In this document: one piece after another, positions 24,185 through 35,930 of the stretch | Position numbering within the stretch: position 1 is the first letter of the stretch | Layout of the letters: each line of letters begins with the position of its first letter | NCBI RefSeq assembly: GCF_000182925.2 | Contig: NC_026504.1 | Location: 4,588,001-4,652,000, forward strand | Source: Neurospora crassa OR74A | Taxonomy: Eukaryota; Ascomycota; Sordariomycetes; Sordariales; Sordariaceae | Reading direction: 5' to 3' | DNA: 64,000 nt | Translations under genes and position numbers: made by a program | The notes under the pieces: generated by a model | Databases searched by the model: none | The model's input: the letters and a program-made list of their open reading frames with translations, nothing else | What the model was told of the DNA's origin: nothing

Positions 24185-24900
24185 AACAATCTGTTACTGA
24201 TGAGAGTTTTATAGAAAGTTAGTTCCTATACCTACACATTGAAGGCTGAAGCGTAAAGCATGTCTCCAACTGTTCCTCTCCTTCCACTTTTCTTTCCGCC
24301 CGCAATCACGAATAGTAAACACAACCTCCATTCTCCAACTAAAATATCAACAGCACTACACCGGACGGCACACTTGTTACGCTTGCATGATCACGGAATC
24401 TCTCGCTGTTTTCCACTTGGAACTGGAAGTCTTTAACATCACGCCCCCTGTTGCCTCTCATGCGACGCAACGTCTCTTGCATCGGCCAATCCCTATGGTT
24501 GCCCGCGATGGAAGCATGCAAATCCATCAACTCAAGCAGAGTGAGCCCGATTCGCCAAATGTACGTATATACAATGCGAACGAATCGATAGACAGGGCTT
24601 CGAAGCTGCCAATCAGCGCACTCTCTCTTCTTTTGGGGTCCAACCAGACCAACCCCGCTGCTGTAGGCCTCACGAATGGGTCATCTCGGGCGCTTGCATG
24701 TGTGAATGTCACTCTCACGACTCTAACGAGGACGGCCGTGGCTGAGCTCGACAAATATATTCTCATGGACGACGTGACTTTTCCGATGAAATCGGTATCG
24801 ACGCACATCCGCTACACACTTCCCACACTTTCTTCCCAAGTCAAAGCTCCTCTCCCACCTCGACGTCGCTTTCAAGAACAACATCACCTCTCATCACATC
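24185..24900. other. Upstream region of the DUF4238 gene
   Basis: About 700 bp holding the promoter and leader of the DUF4238 gene and the 5' flank of the tRNA. A 177-codon plus-strand frame (24,387-24,920) overlaps the DUF4238 start by 20 nt in another phase. It has no recognisable domain, and I treat it as leader sequence. Confidence 0.4.
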
Positions 24901-27557
24901 ATGTCACATCCCAAGCCTAAAATCGCGACACCCGCCGCACCAAATGGACAGTACCAACACTTTGTCCCCCAGTTCCTTCTCAAGAACTTTGCCCATAGGG
25001 TCCCCAAAGTGTTCAAAAGACCCAAAGGAACGCCAAAGCCCAAGTATGAGAAGGGCATGTATCCGGGAGATCTGGTACTCAACAGCCTCGACCTAACCCA
25101 GGACCCTGCCGTTATCACCGAGAAACCCGTTTCCAGGATTTTCGGGCAGATCAACATGTACGACGACTTCACGAAGCCCACCGGGGAGCAAAGACGTGTC
25201 GAGAAGTTGCTCTCCAAACTGGAGGCCCAGGCAGCACTTATCTTCACTAAGATCAAAAAGGCATATGCAGTGAAAGAGGGCGGAGTGGTTATCACCCGAG
25301 ACGAGCGCAACTTGATTCGCAAGTTTCTCTGCCTCATGAAGTACCGCAGTCGTGGGTTCTACACCCGCTTCTGCCCCGACAGACCAGACGCATATTCTGA
25401 GAACGACCAGGAGGCCTTTCGAAAGTACATGAACGAATATCCGCAATTCAAAACCCCTATGCAGGTATGGTTACATAATATCGAAACAATCATCAACCTT
25501 GACATGGGCTCGGAGTCGAAATGGGTAGATGAGCTTTTCGAGAAGATGTCTCGTGGTGATGCCATCTGGTTCGCTGGTCATTTTCAAGATTTCTACATGG
25601 CTTTGTGCGTACCATCTGAAGCGAAGAACGAGTTCATCCTTACCGACAACAGCTACTCGATATATGAAGGGCCGAGCGAATATGGCCCAAACGGCAAATC
25701 AAACAAGGAAGAATGCCTTGCCTCCTTGGAACTCCATACTTTTGCGCCGGTCTCTCCAAAGATTTTGATTGTTCTTCGCTCTGCGCTGCTGCCTGAGCCA
25801 CACGAAGACCGAAATCCTGAAATCAAAGAGAACAGGGAATTCAGACGGTCTATATTTATGGGTCGTTTTGGTTCTTCCAATGGTATGTTGGCTGATCTAC
25901 CTGTACACAAGGCGGGAAATAGTTACAGCACAATCGTGGATGGCCGTGTGGTCTTTCGAGAGGGCTATGACGGACGGACAACTAAACACGACAAGTTCCG
26001 CTTTCCCTTCTTCCCGATCGGGAGTCAACATGTGAACACCATTAACTCGATCTTTCTCATCAATTGTGTACACTGCACCAGTATTGTTTTTGACTCCAAG
26101 CAAGCATTTGCAAGGACACTGGAGTGGTATTTGACTACCCCTCCTCTTCCGCTTGACAAGATATTGGTAGGGGACGATGAGGAAGGTCGCATCAAGACAC
26201 TCAACAAGCTGGAAATTGTGTCACATTCTCTGGGCTCGAAGAGGGCTCCGTTCTGGATGATGCCTACGTTGATCCAGGATCATGAAAGGATTCAGCTTCG
26301 GCACCAGGGACGACGTTTCTTCGATACATTCATGGAACTACTTGCACTGACATGGGGCACATCGGAAGTTGACGCCGCCTTCGATGACTACCAACTATTA
26401 GGTATGGCACAAAGCTGCAAGAATTTTATAGAAATTCACTGACGATCTCCTGAATTAGGTGGGTCATGTGATACCGTAGAGAAGGACATCGATCAAGTCG
26501 TAAGGATGAAGACCCTGAGAATCAAGATTGACTCGTGGTCCCTCGGGATAGACGAAGAAATTCGCCAACGCAATCGGGAGTTACTTGTCAACGCATACCT
26601 TCGTTTGCCCAGCCACAGACTGTGGCTTTTCATACAATCATGGAGGGATATGGTCGTGGAACACGAAGGCATCGACTTGCTCAGTCTGCAGATGGGATGG
26701 CCTGGGAAGCCTGAAAGAGCCATTATTCACGGTAGGTGATGGCATGTCTGTCACACTTCGAGCGTACGGAATCGCTGATAGTACGACAGCCAAGGATCTG
26801 ATCAAACCCGACAGGCTGAACAGCCTAATGTACATAGCCTTCACGATCGACATCATGTGTCGACAACAGGCGCCCCTGAAAGTTTGGACCGATTTCACGC
26901 CGTTTATCGATGGTACTAAGCGTTTCTTTTAAATGTCATACTACTCTGTCTTTCTGTGCTAACAAGACGTTTCCCTTTTCAACAGGCGCCGGATCTATCG
27001 GGACATGTGGTACGTAGATTCTACCCAAGTACCTGAAGCCCAGTCCCCATCACCCAGATGCCCATTGCCGCCGATGCAAACATCCAATGCACGCTCCTTG
27101 TTACAATACCCTGACCCATCATCTATCCCAATCCAAGAATACGCAGCACATACGTCAAACAAAACCGTACCATGGACGCCCCTTACCGCATAACGCCAGA
27201 AAACCCAAACCATCCATTACACCTCCCACAAACAAAAGCTAATGAACCCCACTTCCTTAAAAAAACACAGGAATCCAGCAGATTGAAGACCCAGCCAGGT
27301 CGAAAGACCTTCTGGCCATGGCCATGGCTGCAGACAGTACTTTCACAACCAAGGATCCCACCTGGACCTCTCAACTCAAGCGCTTCGATCGCTTCGACCG
27401 TCTCGAGCTCATCATCCGCTCAACCTGCCGTAAAGGGTTCGCCATCATCATGGAATCCGAGCGGATCAAGCATAAGCTCAGCCGACAAGTGATTGAAGAC
27501 CTAGAGAAGGTGCTCTTCACGCTTGTCTATCCTACTCCCCCTCCCCCCTTCCCTTAG
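24901..27557 (+). CDS. DUF4238-domain protein with extended C-terminus
   Basis: The N-terminal region carries the DUF4238 signature: QYQHFVPQFLLKNFA at residues 17-31, then GQINMYDDF, RDERNLIRKFLCLMKYRS and ILTDNSYSIYEG. The function of the family is unknown; it is common in bacteria and found in fungi. Splicing gives exons 24901-26401, 26459-26731, 26790-26912, 26986-27009 (only 24 nt) and 27271-27557. All four introns are phase 1 (57, 58, 73 and 261 nt) and the protein is 735 aa. Every junction keeps frame and has a branch-point-like CTRAY. The third exon reads AKDLIKPDRLNSLMYIAF and the last contains RFDRFDRLELIIRS. An alternative end uses a weak donor after 27509 and an acceptor at 27627, continuing AAKLLMILSRTFSS through a Pro-rich tail to a stop at 27867 (799 aa). 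The DUF assignment is good; the 3' exons are hand-inferred. Confidence 0.7.
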
Positions 27558-28693
27558 ATTCACCCCCCTCCCCCTATCCCTTAGAGTAAGCAACTGTAGG
27601 AGAGTGGACTACAACTAAGGTAGTCAGGCCGCCAAGCTCCTGATGATACTCAGCAGGACATTCTCCTCCGCACCTTCCATCTCACCTCTCCAAAACCCCT
27701 CAGACCACCACAGCCAAACTTCCAATCCCATCACAGACGACAACGACGACGACGACGCCGTCGCTGGCGAGTACGCAAACGGAAAAGGCGTCGGCCACGT
27801 TCCTGCCCCTCCCCCTCCCCCTCCCCCTAGTCCCACTCCTCCTCCTGGGTGGTACTGGGGAATCTGATGATAGTGACAAACCGCCGTCGGACTCTCGGTG
27901 CAAGTACTCGCAACATAATACGACGTCGTCGTCGTCGTCGTCGTAGTGGCGGCAGCAGCAGTGGCGATGTGGATGGGGTTGACGGGCACGTCTTGGAGGG
28001 CGGCGAGGTAGACGAGGATGGGTTTGGAGAGCTTGTTGAGTTGTTGACTCAGTTTGAGCATCTTGCCCATGAGCATCTTTCTTGTTTTTGTTTTTTGGGG
28101 AAGGAATATTGTATCGCCGTGTGGCTGTGTGCCCACGAGCGATCCGTATCCCAGTCTTTTTTTTTCCGTCTCGGCTTAGTCCGGTTTGGATTCGGACGAT
28201 TTCTCTTTTGATGGTTTATTTGGTTGGCCGTCTGTGATCATAGGGATTTGCTTTGCTGTGCTGCAGATGGACGACAGGGACGTCAGTGATGGTGATGATT
28301 GATGAGACTTTCCCAGGGTTCAAGGTTTTGACATTGGGGCGCAGCTTATGTTTGTATGTGGTGATGGAGCATGGAGCCATGGTGCTGGGTCCACAAGGGG
28401 ACGACACCAAGTCGGATGGTGCGATGAAGCAAATGAAGCAATTTAACTAGGCGAAATGTGGCGGGCTGAAGATCGTACACAACAACAATGATCTTCACGG
28501 ACTGGCCCGGTGAGATATTTCTATTCGGTGGATAACAATTATTCTTATAGCTATTTTTATCGACTGTTCCTGTATAGGATGCGGGACGTACAACACCAAG
28601 ACTCCTTCGAGGATATTAAAAGGGCAAGACTCCAACCATTTCCAACAACACGAACTTGTCACACCATCAACTCGACATCAAACCCTGTTAACC
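27558..28693. other. Low-complexity intergenic region between convergent genes
   Basis: Between the DUF4238 gene and the convergent cytochrome b561 gene. It contains C/T-rich simple sequence (about 27,808-27,845), a GTC/GAC trinucleotide run (about 27,920-27,945), and opposing open frames: plus 27,628-27,867, a possible last DUF4238 exon, and minus 28,136-27,624, Gly-rich and Thr-rich. The Gly-rich minus frame looks like the complement of the Pro-rich plus frame rather than a gene. Confidence 0.45.
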
Positions 28694-29664
28694 TCAACCT
28701 CTTGATCTCTTAGCCTTCCTAAGTGCTTCCCTCGCCTTTGTGTCGCTCTGGTCATTCACTCCGCGGTCGGCTCCAACTCCTGTCCCGTCTTCGGCCAGGG
28801 CACGCTCCAGCTCCTTTTCTGCCCTCTCTCTCATTTCCCTCTTCCACTCCCACCATATCGATATGGCAGTCCATACGAGCCAGATTGCCAGCGCGATCGC
28901 AACGTAGATTGCCTTGACTTTCGGTTCTGTATCGCCGTCCCTTATGATTAAGCCTACATAGCCATTGATCATTCCAACAGTAATGGCAATCCTTCCCAGT
29001 ATGAGGTGAAGGGCTAAGCCGCCTCCGCGGTGGTGGTGGACAATGCCAACCAAAGTTTGGATCAAAAGGAGGATGATAATCATAATGCCGATGATTGGGT
29101 GGTAGTTCATGCGTGCATCTCTCATCTTGTTTGATGATAATAAGATGTCAGTTTTCATCGACCAGAAAAAAGCATGTTAAACCAAGACTAGAGGAAGAGG
29201 GAGCGAAGTGAATACCGTGTTAGGATTTCGATTCATAACGTGAATACCGAGCCCAGCGGCGGCCAAATAAACGATTAGCGTAGAGAGCTGCCAAGTAGCA
29301 TGGGCGAAGACGGCCAAACGGCCTGGAAGTAAGCGAATGGGGATAGAACCGAGAGGGAAAAGGATGACGAAGGCGAGGGCAGCGATGATTCCATGGATGT
29401 GTAGGTAGTGCTTGGACACGGGGTCATTGTCAATCGCATCTTGAGCGACAGGCGCTGAGGGTGCCCCCTGGCTGGGGTCGGGGAAGCCAAAGAGATGGTG
29501 ACCATCGGGACGGCCTTCGACGGCGACAGCGAAGCAAACTAAAGCCGGGCTTAGTTGGTTAAAAAGTCCAAGATTACACGAGAAGCCGAGAATCAAGGGG
29601 TACAGAGGCTGGACTTACAGACGCCGATGAGAATGACAAGCTTTGCCGCTGATAGGAGCGCCAT
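28694..29664 (-). CDS. Cytochrome b561 domain membrane protein
   Basis: A transmembrane electron carrier or ferric-reductase-type protein of the cytochrome b561 fold. Exons are 29664-29619, 29538-29216 and 29125-28694. Introns are 80 nt (phase 1) and 90 nt (phase 0), and the protein is 266 aa. It starts with a signal or first membrane segment (MALLSAAKLVILIGVFCFAV). A short lumenal loop leads to HIHGIIAALAFVILFPLGS, then FAHATWQLSTLIVYLAAAGL, MNYHPIIGIMIIILLLIQT and LHLILGRIAITVGMINGYVG, the usual b561 helices. His residues at the helix starts (HG, AHATW, NYHP, LHLIL) are the expected heme-b ligands. A last helix with WLVWTAISIWW precedes a Lys/Glu-rich tail. No DOMON domain is attached. The physiological donor and acceptor are unknown. 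Confidence 0.88.
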
Positions 29665-31398
29665 TATAACAAATGGGCGTTCACCATCGATCGGAAACAT
29701 GAGTTAATGATGGTGATGGTGAGGATTTGGAACCGGACAGGCGTGCCATTGATAGAATAGCGACTCTTCCAGTACAAATGCCACTCTGCACCGAGGAGAG
29801 AAACCTAAAAGTAAAGCAGAGAATAAAGATGATGAGAAGCGAAAGCGACGTGAAGCAAGATAGAACGCTGCCAGCCTCTTAGAATTATCCCTCTCAAACG
29901 GGCTTCGTCGTGATGCACCTTCCCTCGATGTTGATCATCGCACAACATTTGGGGAAGTTGCGGCTTGAGTTTGTCCAGTCTTTAGGTTTACATCTCTTCC
30001 ACGGAAGCTGCACTTCTCATGCAATTCCCTGACATTTTACCTCTTCTCCTGCTTCGTTCTTTCTAGGAATATTCAGCCAGTTGCGGGTCAAAAGCTGTTA
30101 CTTTTATTGCCTTGATACCTAGACGGGAGGTAAGGTTACCTCTAGGCCTCCCGTCGCCACCCCGTCCCTTTCGGCTTATCAGTTCAGCAGTAGGCAGCTG
30201 GACGGAAGGGAAGCTGCTCGTCCACTATTTCTACCTAGAGGTACTTGCGTGACATACCCGACTGCATCCGACGGCATTTCGAAAAGGAAGGGCCGCCGGA
30301 GTGGAGCAGCGTCGGCGACGGAATGTCCAAAGAACGACTTTCCTGACAGCCCAATGACACGGGAAGTCTTCTGTGGTGTAACATCCGATGCCTTCCAATT
30401 CTTCTTTCGTCTTCAATAAGGAGAGGCCCACCCACTCACCTCCAGATCCAAAACCCAATTGGGGATTTTCCCTCGAAACAGGCAAGTGCCTAAAAGCGGC
30501 ATAACGTGGGAGCGTGGCTGCCAGCTGTGTTCCTGTCTCCCGGTCGGAACCGAGACAGTGTGTTTTGTTCCCGATTTGTTGCTGCCGTCAACCTACCTCG
30601 ACCGCATCAGCTCACTTATTGGTGGGCTGCAACGGCGGGCTTGATGCTTTGGAGGAAGTCGAGCTGGAATCAGTCGGTGATATTGGTGATTGTGGAAGGT
30701 AGGTATGTTGAAGACCACCTACGTACCTACCGATCTGCATCTTGCTACCCGAACCAGAAGTGCTTGCGCGTCTACATACTGCATGGAGTAGGTACCTACT
30801 CTTGCCATGCCGTGGAAACCAGAATCAACTAGCAACACCATAATGTCGGAGATGTTGGGACCTGCCTGATGAAAACACAAATGCCATATCTTTTGGATAC
30901 CAAAATGATAGACTGACTGCCTTTGGTGTACAACTTGATGTACTCCTAGTCGGGAAGTGAAGTCAGAATAAGCTGGCATAGATCATTATGATCTCACCAG
31001 GTCGATCATTTCCACAGCCAGTCATGTTGAGAGATTCATATCCCTGCGCCGCGCAAAGATGTACACGCACATCTGACAATCGCCGAACATCATCGACATA
31101 CCGAACCCTGATCAACCTGATGTCCGGCAGATCAACGGCTTAGACAAACGACAACGCGTTGAAACATACACACGAAAACAGTTAACAACCACAACGACAG
31201 ACTGTGAATGCATCGCGAAACGTGAATCGACTAATTTAGGTATTATTTTCAATCAGAATGCAATTCAACAGGCCCGAAATCACCGCAATCCTCCCGAATT
31301 CCTTGTCTATATGTTCTCATATGGTATAGGGTTATGTACAAAAAGCTTATTCAGCCGACACATCTCAACACTCCGTCGCTAGTCGCTACATGCGATAA
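29665..31398. other. Intergenic region rich in TAGGTA/TACCTA words
   Basis: About 1.7 kb upstream of the cytochrome b561 gene and downstream of the GH72 gene. TAGGTA/TACCTA words cluster at 30,115-30,150, 30,230-30,245, 30,697-30,735 and 30,786-30,803; the last is the palindrome AGTAGGTACCTACT. Around 30,120-30,160 inverted CTAGACGGGAGG/CCTCCCGT arms can pair. No gene or RNA was recognised. Confidence 0.5.
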
Positions 31399-32926
31399 TT
31401 ACAAAGCAACAGCACCGACAAGGGTGAAGAGGAGAGCAAGGCCGGTGACGACGAAGGGGCCCTTGTTCACGGGTCCAGCGACGGAAAAGCCAGCAGCGTT
31501 GTGGGTGGCAGAAGCGCTGGCGGAAGAGCTAGAGCCGGAGCCGGAGCCGGAGCCGGAGCCAGAGCCGCTGCCGGAACCGGTGGTGGGGGAGGCGGCATCA
31601 CCGGCCCACTGGGAGCCGGCGCCGTTGAGACCGGGACCCTTGCCGGCGCCGTTCTCGAAGTACTAATTTTTGGTCAGTTAGTTTCAGGCTGCTTCACGAT
31701 CCCACGCATAGTTGAGAGAGGAAAGCTTACCTTCTTAGCAGCAGCGGGCATCTCAGGAAGCTCATCCGAGTCAACGAGCCAATCGTCATCCTTGGGAGGG
31801 CAGTCCTGGGCCTTGGTCGTCTGGGAGTAGCCACCGTCACCAGTGGGGGCGGGGTACTTGGCAAGGGCCTTCTTGTAGGCCGCGAACTCGGGAAGCTCGA
31901 TGCGCGCGCCGGTCTGGTCGGTGATGTCCTTGCCCTTGGTAATGTTGACGATTCCGTATCCGTTCTCCTCCATGGTGTACTCGTACATGAGACCACCGCT
32001 GTAGACCTTGGTCATGAGCTTGGGGTCCATGAGGGCCGAAACCTCGCCAAAGTCGCGGCCGTTGGTGGTGCAGCCGTACTCGGACAAAAAGATGGGCAGG
32101 CCGTAGTCGGTGAAGTTCTTGACCTTGACGTCCCAGCCAGAGGTCTTGAAGTCGCTCTTGCACCACGAGTAATCGTTGAAGGCGAAGAAGTCGGACCGCT
32201 CCTCGTCGCTGCCGCAGTTGAAGTACTTGGCCGTCTGCATGCGGTTCTTGGACACGTCGGCGGCCGAGTAACCGACGGGGATGGCGCGGTACTTGCGTGC
32301 CTTGATGTAGGCCCTCATGTCGCGGTCGGTGGCCTTGACGTAGGGCGCGGCGAGCGTACTCTCGGCCTCATCGTGGATGACCTCGTTTCCGGAGAAGAAG
32401 GCAAAGGTGTTGTCGTACTGGGCGAACTCGTCGATGGTGGCAAAGACGCTCTGCAAGTAGACGGCGTTGTAAGAGGGGTGAGGGGTCGCGCGGTTGATGG
32501 AGTACAGCGGGTTGTTGACGTCAAGGGCAACGTAGATACCGGCGTCCGCGAGGGCGTTCATGCACTCCTTGTGCGACTTGGAGTTGTCGGTAGAGTAAAC
32601 ACGGACAACGTTAATGCCAAGATCCTCGAACTTCTTGATATCCTCAAGGCAGATCTTGGGGTCGGCAAGGGGATCCTAGAGGTCTGTGTTAGTCAACAGA
32701 GTTTTGGTATGCTAAGATGTTTAGAGGTCCATACGAGGTTGGCAGAAGAACCGCCAGGCTGGTAAGCGATACCGCGAACGTAGAATCTCTCATCACCCTT
32801 GAAGAAGGCGTTACCCTTGGCGGTGATGGGGGTGATGGAAGCACGCTTGGTGTTCTTGGTGCCGGCAACACCGGCATTAACGGTACCGGATGCCGCAAGG
32901 GCAGTGATAATGATGGTAGAACGCAT
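31399..32926 (-). CDS. GPI-anchored 1,3-beta-glucanosyltransferase (GH72, Gel/Gas family)
   Basis: A cell-wall enzyme that cleaves beta-1,3-glucan and re-joins it to another chain, elongating wall glucan at the plasma membrane surface. Exons are 32926-32735, 32675-31731 and 31662-31399. Both introns are phase 0 (59 and 68 nt) and the precursor is 466 aa. A signal peptide covers about residues 1-18. FYVRGIAYQPGGSSANL is the GH72 start motif. The two catalytic glutamates are visible as Glu162 in FFSGNEV and Glu263 in LSEYGC, matching Gel1 positions 160 and 261. There is no Cys-rich CBM43 module. After the catalytic domain come a short Cys-poor linker, a (Gly-Ser)n tract encoded by a GGAGCC-type repeat at about 31,530-31,570, a Ser/Ala stretch, and a hydrophobic GPI signal ending LALLFTLVGAVAL. 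The omega site is likely just before it, near THNAAG. It is a probable GPI8 client. Confidence 0.95.
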
Positions 32927-35900
32927 TTTGGTGATGACGGTTATGCAGATAAATAAATCGTTATGTATTCAGGTGGCAAAGTGTCACACGGGGGATGTGT
33001 GCGGGAATGTACTTCTTATAGAGTAAAAAAAAAAAAAAAAAACAGGACTAAAATACCATACAAACGAGCGATATGGCAGTAGGTTTGAAAAAGGGCCAAA
33101 AAAAGAGTTGCGGAAGAGGGAGTTTAGCGACAGACTGATGAAGAACCAACAAAAAGCCAGCGATGAATGTTTTAAAGAAGAAGACTTGGAGTGAGTTCAG
33201 CTCATTCTTGTGTACTCAAAGAGAAACACGAAGGGTGGCTAAAACCGGTTCGGGGAACAATGTTGTTTGGCCGGTGCATAGCCACCATCCAAGACGAGGC
33301 AAGACGCCAGCCAGCGCCAGCCATATGGTGACAAGAATCTTGGGGTTTCTTGGAAGCCTCTTGGAATGCCATCGAACCAATAGGCTGTCGCCGGCATCGC
33401 TTGGCTTTATTTAACCCGGCGTGGTGAAAACCCGTGTTGGGACCTCGGCGTATCAGGACAGTCCCGTCCTCCCAGTTCCCGCGAATGGCCTCCATTTGCT
33501 CCATCTGCTCCATTCTTGGTTTCCACCATTTCCAGGTGAGCCTGGCTCTCATCTGGTACCATAGTGTCCGCGCTGCTGGCGACTCCGAAATCCATTTCCA
33601 GGTGCGCATCGTCACTGTGACTTGGTGTATCGCTTGGGATCACGGTAGGGCTTGCTAGACTGGTGCAAAGCTGAGAAGCCTGAGAAGCTCGCTTGTTTGG
33701 GATGGACAATTTGGACAAGATGGGCTACACTAGAAGGAGGCTCAATTGCGTGCGCCAAGGTATACCAAGGCCCAGATGATTAATACCACCGTCCACTCAT
33801 TTCGCGGCGGTTGATCAAACGCCATCAATCCATCCTCGACAATATTGTATACATACACTAGGTTCTCACCACCCCAACTCATCAGGAGTTTCGGTTCTGA
33901 GAATAAGGTACTGCGCACCGTTTGTTCATCATGTCCATCAATCACCCATGGACATGTGGATGGGAATCTTGAGATGTTTTAACAGAGGATTGAACTCCAT
34001 AGATTTCCATACGTTAGGAATGCCGCCTCGGATCTCCCAATCATCAGGCGTCGAACCATGCTTTGGCAGGATTTGTTGTCGGAAAGTGAAACACGAGGAG
34101 GACCCAGAATGAACCAAGCATTCTCGAGGCATCATTCGTTAAATACGAGCGGGAAGCATGAGGTTGACATGAGTGGTAGAACTACGTATCCAAGTTCTCC
34201 ACTTCGCTTCTCCTCCATTCCACTTTGATGAGATGCCCGTTCGATGGGAGTCCCGATTCTTGGTTCGTGATGATGGAGTCGACTGACTGGGTCTTCGAAA
34301 ACAGGGCTCAAACAACGGAGCCAAAAACGAATTACCCCTGGCGGGTTGGCACTGCTTGGCGGCAACCGCATGCTGCAGCGATCCGCTGTGACATTGGATG
34401 TTAGGTCGTCCAATCTCCCCCGGCCTGGAGTGGGGCTCACCAGCTAGCTGCCGAAATTGTGGATCGCCACATCCCTCCAGCGCCCGAGTCTGGACCGACA
34501 CCTCATTTGGCGGCTTTTCTCCCTTACATTGGACCCTAACCCTCTGATTGACTCGACTTGACGATTCTGTGGGAGGGAGGAGGGAGGCATGTGGTGTAAA
34601 GTACCCGACAGCAGCTTTCTTGGGCTCTGGGGAAGCGGATATGAAATGTCGGGAATCACTCCATTTCAAGGTTTGGCGAGCTCGATATGTGATTGGAATG
34701 ATACCCTCCCCAGCATCCAGAATCGTGCCTGTCTAGCCTTGATGGAGGATTGAAGAGTGTGTGCGTCAACCTCTCCAAGCAAGAAAAAGTATATGTCCCT
34801 TGGCGACAAAAAGTGTTGCTCTGCGCACCTTGCAGGAGAGGACATAACGATCGGCCCTAGGTCTTATTATGCTTCACCCGGAACCGAAGAGATGGGAATC
34901 TGGGGCTGGATGCTCCGTGTTTGTCCAATCACTCTTGGATTCGGGCTCCGTAGATGAGGGTCAGTGACTGACGTTCCACATGGTGAAACTGGAACCAAGG
35001 GACGATGGAGTCTGTTTTGTTTGGCAAAACTCATCTGGGTCAACAACGGTGACCTCAGGTTGCACGAATACGGCGTCAGGCGCCGTACATGAAGGGCCTC
35101 GGGATATGTTTGCTGCAATGCATATGTTGTTTCTGGCCTCCCGATGGGGCCGCATGTCGGCATCAACGCCGGTACGTGTGTCAACAGCGCAAATCAATGT
35201 GCAAATATCAACTCTAGACAGACTTCTTGCACATAGAGTCAGCCCTACCCAGTCAGCTGAGCTCCCCAAAAGTTAGGACTTGGAATAGCGATTCCCAATG
35301 TCGCGATTGCCCAAGCACAACACCATGGTGTAATTTGCCAATATGCACGATGCCGTTGCTTTCTCAGCAAATAACAAAACTAAAGCTGCTTGGGTTCCAC
35401 ATATGGATAGATTTTCTGAGCTGACGCCCGAATTAGCAAAGTCTCGCATCAGTCTTACACGATAGTACCATCAGTAGAAAAATGTAAGGGAGTGTACAAT
35501 CGATCAAACTGTCTCGGAGACCGTTTTGCTTCTGTCCAAGCACATCGTTGAGTCCAAGTGCCAGAAACGTGGTATGGAGGGTGAAAGCTCAGCACAGGTT
35601 GCGTACCACGCAGTGTCTCAGACCCTCCCGTTCCGAGACCTATCTTGCCTCGGCCGTTGCGATATTGCACAAAATCCGTGCGAAGGGGAGGAAAAAGAAA
35701 AGCTTCGCCAACGGTTTTATCGTGCTGGCTGCTGATGTCGCTGTTATATATCTTGAGTGCTTTGCCACTGCTTTCCAGTCGAGAGAGTTCTTGATAGCAA
35801 GATCTCACCTGCATCGCACCCTCATTCTCGAATACTCATATATCAGCATCGGCATCAGCATCAGCATTGGCACACAGTTCCAGGAGCCCAGCAAAAATAC

Positions 35901-35930
35901 CAGCCGAGAAAGAAGAAGCCATCCATCACA
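32927..35930. other. Intergenic region, about 3 kb
   Basis: Between the divergent GH72 (minus) and small membrane protein (plus) genes. A-rich tract at about 33,026-33,043. Open frames such as minus 34,139-34,669 show no motifs. The stretch at 35,840-35,870 has a short ATCAGC repeat just before the next gene. No RNA gene was recognised. Confidence 0.5.

Noticed and set aside
24387-24920. 177-codon frame before the DUF4238 gene
   Set aside because: Overlaps the DUF4238 start out of frame and shows no recognisable domain; probably leader.
26585-26932. Separate small gene after the DUF4238 exon
   Set aside because: Its second half joins the DUF4238 frame in phase through a 58-nt intron with good signals, so it is better read as a later exon.
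34139-34669. 176-codon minus-strand frame
   Set aside because: No motif, no splice support, and basic low-information composition typical of chance frames in GC-rich intergenic DNA.
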